64,000 nt of DNA from Opitutaceae bacterium (lineage in GTDB: Bacteria; Verrucomicrobiota; Verrucomicrobiia; Opitutales; Opitutaceae), in assembly GCA_028688225.1 (NCBI GenBank), contig JAQTYQ010000020.1, positions 1 through 64,000 of the forward strand. The letters run 5' to 3'. Below the pieces are notes generated by a model. It had not been told where the DNA came from. It made no database searches and worked only from the letters and a program-made list of their open reading frames with translations. Of the stretch, positions 1-7,100 are shown one piece after another (position 1 is the first letter of the stretch; each line of letters starts with the position of its first letter). The position numbers were made by a program, and so were the translations under genes.

Positions 1-123
1 TTTGCCCTGGGCTTCCTTCCCACGGTCGCCTCGCGACGCCGCAGTTGCCCTTCGGCTAGACCTTCCCTCTGCAGGGCGGTCAACAGACTTACATGCTCTT
101 TTGTTCATGTTCACTGTCCAGCA

Positions 124-174
124 GGTGCGCCCTGCCGGGCGCACCCGAAAAAAGCGAGCCCAGCCGGGCTCGCT
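124..174 (-). terminator. Intrinsic terminator of the rpsP-trmD-rplS operon, with a second hairpin
   Basis: On the minus strand, about 30 nt past the rplS stop, a 9-bp GC-rich stem (166-174 with 153-161, loop 162-165) runs directly into a run of six T residues (148-153 read on the minus strand). This is a textbook Rho-independent terminator. A second perfect 9-bp stem (124-132 with 137-145, loop TGCC) lies just beyond it, without its own T-run, and may act as a backup or protect the 3' end. I see no gene in bases 1-123. Confidence 0.85.
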
Positions 175-202
175 CAGACGAACAGCCAACCTGCCACGGG
201 CT

Positions 203-625
203 TCAGCTGGCGGGCGTGACCGGAACGGCCGGAGTCGCCGCGACATCGGCCGAGGCCGCCGCCGGCACTTCCTCCTCGAACCGCTTCTTCTTGACGGCCA
301 TGGCCGCCTTGCCCGTCCGCTGGCGCAGGTAGTACATGCGGGCGCGCATCGGCTCGCTCTCGCTCTCGATCTCGATCCGGTCGATGTTGGGCGAGTTGAC
401 AGGGAAGACGCGCTCGACGCCCTCGCCGTAGCTGATGCGCCGGACCGTGAACGCCTCGTGGATGCCGTGACCCTTGCGGGCGATCACGACGCCGGAGAAG
501 ATCTGAATGCGCTCCTTGTCGCCTTCGCGCACCTTGGTGTGGACGCGCACGCCATCGCCCACTTTGAAGGGCGGCAGGCCCTGCTTAATCTGATGGGCGG
601 TGATTTCTTTGATGATCGGGTTCAT
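203..625 (-). CDS. rplS: 50S ribosomal protein L19
   Basis: Structural protein of the large ribosomal subunit, located near the 30S-50S interface. The 140-residue product starts MNPIIKEITAHQ and carries the L19 core (FKVGDGVRVHTKV near residue 20, IQIFSGVVIARKG near 41, YGEGVERVFP near 66, RARMYYLRQRTGKAA near 93). A roughly 27-residue Ala/Pro/Glu-rich tail extends beyond the usual L19 length of about 115. The start is supported by GGAG about 10 nt upstream. It is the last gene of rpsP-trmD-rplS, overlaps the 3' end of trmD by 41 nt, and is followed by an intrinsic terminator. The low-complexity tail is the only unusual part. Confidence 0.97.
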   Translation of the reverse strand: MNPIIKEITAHQIKQGLPPFKVGDGVRVHTKVREGDKERIQIFSGVVIARKGHGIHEAFTVRRISYGEGVERVFPVNSPNIDRIEIESESEPMRARMYYLRQRTGKAAMAVKKKRFEEEVPAAASADVAATPAVPVTPAS

Positions 626-1301
626 GGGACTGCTTCTCCAGTAAATCGGGTCTGGCCTGACGGGTTTTCTCGATACGCCGCGCCTGCCGCCACTTTTCGA
701 TGTCGCCGTGATGCCCCGAAAGGAGCACTTCCGGCACGGACATGCCGCGAAATTCGGCGGGCCGCGTGTATTGAGGAAAGTCGAGCAACTTGCCGGTGAA
801 GCTTTCGTTCGTCAACGACTTTTCCTCCCCGAGCACACCCGGAATAAAACGGACCAGCGCGTCGATCACGACTGCGGCTGCCAGCGTGCCGTTGGTGAGC
901 ACATAATCGCCGATGCTGATCTCTTGGTCGATCAGGCGGTCACGGATGCGCTGGTCGATCCCCTCGTAATGGCCGCTGAGCAGGATAAGGTGTTGCTGGC
1001 GGGAAAGATCCTCGGCGAGCGCGGGGCTGAGCGGCACGCCGTCCGGCGTCAGGTAAATCCGCCGGCAGCCGGGCTGCTGCAGTTGCTCGATGGCCGCAAA
1101 CACCGGCTCGGGCTTGAGCACCATGCCCGCGCCGCCGCCGAAGGGCCGGTCATCCGCGGTCTTGTGCTTGTCGGTCGTCCAGTCGCGCAGGTTGTGCACC
1201 CGCACCGAGACCAGGCCGGCCTCGATGCCCTTGCCGAGGATGCTCTCGGCCAGGAAGCCGTCGAGCATCCGCGGGAACAGGGTGAGGATGTCGATGTGCA
1301 T
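585..1301 (-). CDS. trmD: tRNA (guanine-N1)-methyltransferase
   Basis: SAM-dependent SPOUT enzyme that makes m1G37 in tRNAs reading CNN-type codons, preventing +1 frameshifting. The 238-residue protein begins MHIDILTLFPRML and shows the family motifs: DDRPFGGGAGMVLKPEP near residue 50, LLSGHYEGIDQR near 107, SIGDYVLTNGTLAA near 129, and the tail EVLLSGHHGDIEKWR. It sits between rpsP and rplS as in most bacteria, although the usual rimM is absent from this spot. Its ATG lies at the foot of a perfect 11-bp hairpin whose loop holds the GGA of the likely ribosome-binding site, which suggests translational control. The 3' end overlaps rplS by 41 nt. Confidence 0.96.
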   Translation of the reverse strand: MHIDILTLFPRMLDGFLAESILGKGIEAGLVSVRVHNLRDWTTDKHKTADDRPFGGGAGMVLKPEPVFAAIEQLQQPGCRRIYLTPDGVPLSPALAEDLSRQQHLILLSGHYEGIDQRIRDRLIDQEISIGDYVLTNGTLAAAVVIDALVRFIPGVLGEEKSLTNESFTGKLLDFPQYTRPAEFRGMSVPEVLLSGHHGDIEKWRQARRIEKTRQARPDLLEKQSHEPDHQRNHRPSD

Positions 1302-1325
1302 AGGTTTTTGCTCCGCAAAAACCTA
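1301..1325 (-). promoter_or_regulatory. Hairpin enclosing the trmD ribosome-binding site
   Basis: Perfect 11-bp inverted repeat (1301-1311 with 1315-1325) with a 3-nt loop. Read on the mRNA (minus) strand, the loop is GGA, closed by GC pairs, and the last stem base is the A of the trmD start codon. The only purine-rich Shine-Dalgarno candidate (GGAG) is in the loop, about 9 nt from the ATG. Such a fold would present the RBS in a loop while tying up the start codon. In E. coli, trmD is translated far less than its ribosomal neighbours, so a translational role is plausible. It could instead be one of the dispersed GCGNAGC palindromes that happens to lie here. Confidence 0.5.
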
Positions 1326-1417
1326 AAGGAACTCCCCCGCGAGGCGAGGTTTTTGGCAAGTCCGCGCCCCCGGGGGCACGATCCGCCGTGAGCCTTCCTT
1401 CTCGCGGAAGGCAAAAA

Positions 1418-1693
1418 CTAAGGTTTCGGCGCAGCCGAAACCTCGGCGGCCTGGCGGCGGCGCTCCTTTTTGATGAGCGCATGCATGGTGTCGGTGGGGC
1501 GGGCGCCCTTGCTGACCCAGTAGTCCACGCGGTCGAGTTTGATCTGAAGGGTATTGCCCTTGGCCTCGGGCGTGTAGGTGCCGAGGATTTCCGTGGCGTC
1601 GCCATCGCGGCGGGAACGCTCTTCAGCCACCACCACCCGGAAGACGGGCTTGTGCTTGGTGCCGATGCGGGAAAGACGGATCTTGAGAGCCAT
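1418..1693 (-). CDS. rpsP: 30S ribosomal protein S16
   Basis: Primary-binding protein of the small subunit needed for 30S assembly. The 91-residue product begins MALKIRLSRIGTKHKPVFRVVVAEERS, the standard S16 N-terminus, followed by RDGDATEILGTYTPEAKGN and the WVSKGARPTDTMHALIKK stretch near residue 70. The reading frame stays open 51 nt further upstream, but the ATG at 1693 gives the canonical N-terminus. It is first in the rpsP-trmD-rplS operon. The gap to trmD (about 115 nt) has no rimM but holds several hairpins, one of which (1421-1443) lies inside the 3' end of the rpsP coding sequence. Confidence 0.96.
   Translation of the reverse strand: MALKIRLSRIGTKHKPVFRVVVAEERSRRDGDATEILGTYTPEAKGNTLQIKLDRVDYWVSKGARPTDTMHALIKKERRRQAAEVSAAPKP
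1421..1443. repeat. Perfect palindrome with GCGCAGC centre
   Basis: Ten-base arms AGGTTTCGGC and GCCGAAACCT flank the triloop GCA on the plus strand. The palindrome lies in the last codons of rpsP, next to its stop. It shares the GC-GNA-GC core with the palindromes at 1301-1325, 11126-11144, 14448-14462 and 52847-52861. A further imperfect hairpin (1392-1398 with 1406-1412) lies between it and trmD. Confidence 0.6.
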
Positions 1694-1803
1694 GAGACGG
1701 ATGCGGACGGACGTTGAGTGGTTTGGAAAAGCCGACGAGTGCACCGGGCGGCCCTTGCCTTGTCAAGCCCGGTGTCGGAGGGGTAGTGAATCAGTTTGAA
1801 ATC

Positions 1804-1831
1804 TTGTCTTTAAGAATCTTTCGCCAATAAT
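1804..1831 (+). promoter_or_regulatory. Putative sigma70-type promoter of the DUF3800 gene
   Basis: TTGTCT (1804-1809), 16-bp spacer, AATAAT (1826-1831), matching the consensus at 4/6 and 5/6 positions. Initiation would be expected about 7 nt later, leaving a leader of only a few bases before the ATG at 1844. The segment is AT-rich compared with the surroundings. Confidence 0.4.
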
Positions 1832-1843
1832 GTATGGGTAGCC

Positions 1844-2575
1844 ATGCATATGATGTTTGTAGATGAGTCCGGCGATCCGGGTTATGCGCCAAACGGAAAT
1901 TGGGCAATTTGGGGAGGAAGCAAATTCTTTATCCGTGTTGGCCTAATTATTCATGGATGGCGGTGGAAAGCATGGAATGAGCACCTAGTGAGCTTTAAAC
2001 GAAATCGCGGCCTAACATGGGACGCAGAAATCAAGGCATCTCATTTGCGGCAAGGCCGGAGTGCCTTTGTGGGATGGGATAAACCTCGGCGGGAGCAATT
2101 CATTAAGGACTTGTCCAGTCTTATAGGACTCAACCGAGACTTTACTCTCATCGGAGTGGCGATTGACAAAACCAAGGTCGATACCTCTCAGAATGAACGA
2201 CTCGTGAAGCCGGATGTTCGTTCGCTCGAACTTTTATTGGAGCGATACAATCAGTTTCTTGATCGGCAAAGAGATCGAGCCGGAATAGTTGTCCTCGATC
2301 CCATCAAAGAGCAGAGTGATGACAATCTCCGCTATTTTCAGTCGTTCCTTCAATCTCAGTCTCCGAATTTGAAGCCGTTACACATTGTTGAGGGGACTTT
2401 TTTTGCCAAGTCTCATACCTCAAACATGATTCAATTGGCGGACTTTTGCTGTAACGTCTTTTTCAGAGAGGCTGCCCGCCAAGAACACAGTACTGAGTGG
2501 AAAGCGATCTACCCAAGATTTTGGAGGGTTAGCAGTCGCGTGCTTGGTTATGGAGTCAAAGAATGGCCGCCCTAA
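1844..2575 (+). CDS. DUF3800 domain protein
   Basis: The 243-residue protein starts MHMMFVDESGDPG. The acidic FVDESGDPG motif at the N-terminus and the late QLADFCCNVFFRE motif (near residue 204) are the hallmarks of DUF3800, a family of unknown biochemical function with an RNase H-like acidic core, common in accessory DNA. In between are conserved-looking segments with E/D residues (DAEIKASHLRQG near 61, VVLDPIKEQSDDN near 149). The gene is clearly lower in GC than its neighbours and uses AT-ending codons freely, a sign of horizontal transfer. It is a single gene between rpsP and an IS1-like transposase remnant. Internal ATGs at codons 3 and 4 are alternative starts. Confidence 0.8.
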   Translation: MHMMFVDESGDPGYAPNGNWAIWGGSKFFIRVGLIIHGWRWKAWNEHLVSFKRNRGLTWDAEIKASHLRQGRSAFVGWDKPRREQFIKDLSSLIGLNRDFTLIGVAIDKTKVDTSQNERLVKPDVRSLELLLERYNQFLDRQRDRAGIVVLDPIKEQSDDNLRYFQSFLQSQSPNLKPLHIVEGTFFAKSHTSNMIQLADFCCNVFFREAARQEHSTEWKAIYPRFWRVSSRVLGYGVKEWPP

Positions 2576-2690
2576 AAAAAAGAAGCGGCCAAGGAAGCTT
2601 TCGCTTCACCAGTCGCACACTCGCGGCTGTCTTGGTCGCATTAGCAATATCGGACAGGCTTAGGTTTTCTTCAAGCACTTTTCGGGCTTT

Positions 2691-2811
2691 TTAATCAGCC
2701 AACAAATCAACGACTTCTGATAATTCCCAGACATGGTTTGTAAGCCCAGCCTGCATCGCCGGGGTAACGCGCAAGCTCTGGTGAATCCGGCAGAAATTGG
2801 GCTTCGTACTC
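2691..2811 (-). pseudogene. 3' remnant of an IS1-like (DDE) transposase
   Basis: Minus-strand translation gives about 38 residues, PNFCRIHQSLRVTPAMQAGL followed by TNHVWELSEVVDLLAD and a stop. This resembles the conserved C-terminus of a widespread IS1-type transposase group (N-F-x-R-x-H-x-x-L-R-V-T-P-A-M-x-A-G). No upstream part of the transposase exists: its 5' end abuts the stop of the ferritin/VIT1 gene. It marks the edge of the AT-rich DUF3800 islet. Bases 2576-2690 contain no gene I can support. Confidence 0.6.
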
Positions 2812-3769
2812 AGGCCGAGCCGATGAGGATGCCGGCGATAAACACGAGCAGGCCGCCGAGGACGACCTGGAACGCCGCGGAGAGGAACGGCGTGTCCATG
2901 TAGTGGTGCCGGATCCAGGAGATGATGCCGAGTTCGACCAGCACCACGCCCACGGCCACCCCCGTGGCCACCCCGAAGTCGGGAATAAGAAAGGGCAGCG
3001 TGTGGCCGATGCCGCCGAGCGTGGTCATGATCCCGCACACGCCGCCGCGCAGCCACGGATGCCCGCGACCGCTCAACGCGCCGTCGTCCGACAACGCCTC
3101 GGCGAAACCCATGCTGATGCCCGCGCCCACCGACGCCGCCATGCCCACGAGAAACGCGTCCCAGCTGCTGCGGGTGGCAAACGCCGCGGCAAACAGCGGC
3201 GCCAGCGTCGACACCGAACCGTCCATCAGCCCGGCCAGCGCCGGCTGCACGATCTGGAGCACGAACAGGCGGCGTTGCGTGACGTCCTCCGTAGCCCGCG
3301 CTCCCGAGACGGTCTGCTGCTTCTCGAATTCCTCCGCCATCGCGGCATGGTGGCGCTCCTCCTGGGCCAGGTCGCCCAGGAGCTGGCGGATGCCGGCGTC
3401 GGTCGTGCGCTGCGCCGCGACTTCGTAGAACCGCCGGGTCTCGAGCTCCATGGTTTCGGCCTCGCGCCGCACCTGCGCTAGCGAGAGCCGGCGCGCGAGC
3501 CAGAGCGGCTTGCGGTCGACGAAGCCCTTCACGTCCTGCCGCCGCATGAGCGGAAGATGGTCCCCAAACCGCGCCTGGTAGGCTTCGAGCAGCCGGTGCC
3601 GGTGGTTTGACTCCTCCTCCTGCATATGGGCGAGCGCGGCTGCCGTGGCCGGGTAGTCGCCGCGCATCCGCTCGGCGAATTCGCCGTAAATCCGTCCATC
3701 CTCCTCTTCGAGAGCGATGGCGAGGGCGAGCACCTCGCGCTCGGTCAGTTCATGAAATGCCTTGGCCAT
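2810..3769 (-). CDS. Ferritin-like/VIT1 fusion protein (MbfA-like iron exporter)
   Basis: A 319-residue fusion. Residues about 1-150 form a ferritin-like four-helix domain with paired E..ExxH motifs (LEEEDGRIYGEFAE near 18, EEESNHRH near 49, ETRRFYEVAA near 109, EERHHAAM near 135), as expected for a di-iron centre. Residues about 170-319 form a VIT1/CCC1-type membrane domain (QPALAGLMDGSVSTLAPL, then several hydrophobic helices ending LLVFIAGILIGSA). This matches MbfA of alphaproteobacteria, which senses or oxidises iron at the membrane and exports it. The ATG at 3769 is preferred over the longer frame because GGAGG lies just upstream and the ferritin domain begins there. It is transcribed divergently from the activase gene and has no obvious operon partner. 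Confidence 0.88.
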   Translation of the reverse strand: MAKAFHELTEREVLALAIALEEEDGRIYGEFAERMRGDYPATAAALAHMQEEESNHRHRLLEAYQARFGDHLPLMRRQDVKGFVDRKPLWLARRLSLAQVRREAETMELETRRFYEVAAQRTTDAGIRQLLGDLAQEERHHAAMAEEFEKQQTVSGARATEDVTQRRLFVLQIVQPALAGLMDGSVSTLAPLFAAAFATRSSWDAFLVGMAASVGAGISMGFAEALSDDGALSGRGHPWLRGGVCGIMTTLGGIGHTLPFLIPDFGVATGVAVGVVLVELGIISWIRHHYMDTPFLSAAFQVVLGGLLVFIAGILIGSA

Positions 3770-3875
3770 GGTTGCCTCCGGGTTGGGTCGCCTGCACCAC
3801 AAATGGTGCAGGCAAAGCCACACTGGGCGCCCGCCGCCGGTTTGGCAATCCGGCTGCAGACAGACCCGCGCGCAT

Positions 3876-3924
3876 TCGAATCGTTACGACGATTTGGTCT
3901 TGCGTTGATTGCAGCCGGCCTCGG
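3876..3924 (-). repeat. Dispersed intergenic repeat, copy 1
   Basis: Read on the minus strand, this stretch is about 50 nt long and matches a plus-strand stretch at 54840-54890. A 24-nt core is identical but for one base: AGACCAAATCG followed by TCGYAACGATTCG. Flanking CCGGCTRCAA and GC-rich tracts also match. The core contains the palindrome AATCGT-N4-ACGATT. Both copies are intergenic. Confidence 0.55.
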
Positions 3925-4197
3925 CGACAAGGATTCATGCAGTCGAGTGCCGACGTAAGCCGTTTCGACAAACCCTTCGACGAACCCATTCTGCCGGCCG
4001 GCAGAACGAGTGGAGTCGAGGGACTCAAGGCCCCGAGCCTGCCGAGAGGAAGGCTGTCAGGAGGTAAGTCGCCGCTGACGCAGCCTCGTGACCTCGGCTG
4101 CTACGCAATCGACAATACGCTGCCGAAGCGGTATCAGGGAACCCGGCGAAGCGCAGCCTGATCAGTTTCCCACAACGACCGGTAAAAAAGCTGCAAC
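3925..4197. other. Intergenic region upstream of the activase gene
   Basis: I find no convincing gene here. The stretch contains GC-rich inverted segments and a purine-poor run up to the ATG at 4198. Open frames through it show no recognisable domain. It should hold the promoter of the downstream gene, but I cannot identify a clear -35/-10 pair. Confidence 0.4.
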
Positions 4198-7100
4198 ATG
4201 TCCTTCGTGGGCGTAAACATCGGTGCCCTGACGGTGAAGGTGGTGACCCTGCGCCAAGACGCCAGGAATGCCGTGGTGGTGGCACACCAAGGCCGGCCCC
4301 TGGAGGTTCTTTCCGGGCTGATCGCCGGGCCGGAGTTCGCCGACGCCGAGGCCTACGGCGTGTCCGGTCATCTCGGCCACATCCCGGAGATCGCCGCCAT
4401 CCAACGGGCGCTGCGCGAGACGACCGGCGGGTTCGATGCGGTGGCGTCCCTCGGCGGGGAATCCTTTCTCATCTACATTCTCGCGGGCGGAAAAATCGCC
4501 CACGTCCTGTCGCACAACAAGTGCGCGGCGGGCAGCGGCGAATTCTTCGTGCAGCAGATCGGCCGCATGGGGCTGGACCTCGAGGAGGCGATCCGCCGCT
4601 CGGGCAACGGACAGGTGGTGCCGCTGGCCTCGCGCTGTTCGGTGCACTGCAAGTCGGACATCACGCACAAGCTCAACCGCCAGGAGGCCTCTCCCGACGA
4701 CATTCTGCGCACGCTCCACGACAGCATGGCCGGCAAGGTGGTCGCGCTTTTGGAAAAGGCGCAGCGCGAGCTGCGCCGGGTGCTGTTGATCGGCGGCGTG
4801 ACCCGCAACGCAGCGATGCTGGCCGCGCTCCGCGGGAAACTGCCCGGCACCGAGTTCGTCGTGCTGCCGGAGAGTCCGTGGTTTGAGGCGTGGGGCTGCG
4901 CCCTGCTCACCCGCGACGAGCCGCGCCACCCGTCCCCGAAGATTTCGCGCCCGCCGGGCCTGGACCGCCTGCCGCCGCTCCGGCGCTACGCCGCCCGGGT
5001 GCAGGTCATTGCCGCACCCTCGCGGCCGGCGCCACCCGGCGGCCCGCTGGTCCTCGGCGTGGACGCGGGCTCGACCACGACCAAGGCCATCCTGCTCGAC
5101 CCCGCGACGCGGGGCGTCGTGGCCTCGGATTACCGGCGCACCCGCGGCGATCCCGTGGCGGCGACCCGCGCAGGCCTGCGGGCGCTCGTCGAGCAGGTCG
5201 GCAACCGTGCCGTCGGACTCACGGGCACGACCGGTTCCGCCCGTGAACTCCTCGGCGCCTACCTTGGCACCGGGCACGTTTACAACGAGATCTCCGCGCA
5301 GGCGGCAGGCGCGACCCATTTTGACGCCGACGTGGACACCATCTTCGAAATCGGCGGCCAGGACTCCAAATTTATCCTCCTGCGCAACGGCGTGCCGGTC
5401 GATTACGCGATGAACAACGCCTGCTCGGCCGGCACCGGCTCCTTTCTCGAGGAAAGCGCGCAGGGCGATCTCGGCCTCACGGTCTCCGACATCGCGGACG
5501 TCGCGTTGGCCGCCACCTCCCCCGTGCATCTCAAGGCCACCTGTGCGGCGTTCATCAACTCCGACATCCGCCTCGCCCAGCAGCAAGGCCACTCGCGCGA
5601 CGATATTGCGGCCGGGCTGGTCTACGCGATCGCCCGCAACTACCTCACCCGCGTCAAGGGCCCGCGCGCCCTGGGCAAAAAAGTGTTCCTGCAGGGCGGC
5701 GTGGCCCTGAACCGCGCGGTCGGCCATGCCTTCGCGCACAGCGTCGACCGCCCGGTCGTGATCCCGCCCAGCCCGGAATTGCTCGGTGCGCTGGGGGTCG
5801 GGCTGCTGGCCCTCGAACGCGCCGGCGGCGCGTTGGGCGCCGCCACCGACCTGCTCCGCCTGGCCGCGCCGGAGATGAAACTGGTCGGCCAGTTCACCTG
5901 CCGGGCCTGCAAGCTGTACTGCCGCATCGACCGTTTCGAGGTGTCCGGCCGGCGCTTTCCATTCGGCGGCCGTTGCAGTCTGTACGAAAACGTGTGGAAA
6001 CGAAAATCGCGCGCCGCCGCGGCTCCCGACCTCGTCGAGCAGCGGGCCGGCCTGGTCTTTGGCGACACCAGGAGGTTCCTTTCCCCGCCACCGCCGCGCG
6101 AGCCGGCCAAACGCTCCCGCCGGCAGCAGGTCGAACAAGTGCTGGAAGATGCCCGATCATTCCTGGAGGACTCCCTGGGGCGCGCCAACCGCGGCACACC
6201 CGGCGGCGCAACCCGCATCGGCATTCCGCGCGCGCTGACGACTCACTCGCTCTACCCGCTCTATGCGACGTTCTTTTCCGGACTGGGCATGGAGGTGGTG
6301 TTGTCCGGCGTGGATCCGCAGGGCGATCTGAAGTCACACTCCGGGTTTTGTTTCCCCGTGCAGATTGCGCACGGCGCGGTGCTGGATCTCACCCGCCACG
6401 GCGTGAAGCTGGTTTTTCTGCCTCATGTAATGCGCATGCCGCAACCCCATGCCTGCCGGGATTCCTATCTCTGTCCCATCACCCAGGCCGGCCCCTACTT
6501 CATCGCCAAGGCCTTTCCCGACATCCGCTTCCTCTCCCCGTTGCTGGACTTCACCAGCGGCTACGCCGACAGTCCGGCGCTGGTGGAACTGGTGGTGCGC
6601 GAGCTGGGCATCCGCCGCGAGCAAGCCGAGCACGCCTGGGCGGCGGCTGTGCGCGCCCAGACGGAAACCGAGCGAGCCCTGTATGAACTGGGACAACACG
6701 CGCTCGAACAGGCGGTGGCAGCGGGCAAGCCGGCGGTGCTGCTCGCCGGCCACAGCTATAACGCCTTCACGCCGGAAGCCTCGCAATCGGTGGGCCGGAA
6801 ACTCGCCAGCATGGGCGTCACTGCCATTCCCGCCGATTGCCTGCTGCCGGTCGACCGGGGGCCCATGGCGTGGCATTTTGCCAACCAGATCATGAACGCC
6901 GTGGCGCTGGCCCGGCAGCATTCCAACCTGTTCCTGCTTTGCGTCAGCAACTTCAGCTGCACCATCGACGCCTTCACCCATTCCCTGCTCGCATCCGAGC
7001 TGGGCGCCAAGCCCTACCTCATCCTGGAGATCGATGCCCACACCGCCGACGCCGGCATCCAGACGCGCTTGGAGGCATTTCTCGATATCGTCCATAACTA

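Noticed and set aside
2-799. Long plus-strand open frame at the left end
   Set aside because: It runs antisense to rplS and trmD, starts with TTG, is Arg/Ala-rich and has no recognisable domain: a high-GC shadow frame.
2558-2690. Minus-strand reading KARKVLEENLSLSDIANATK resembling a helix-turn-helix
   Set aside because: It is only about 40 codons, has no start, overlaps the DUF3800 3' end, and the likeness to a recombinase HTH is too weak to annotate.
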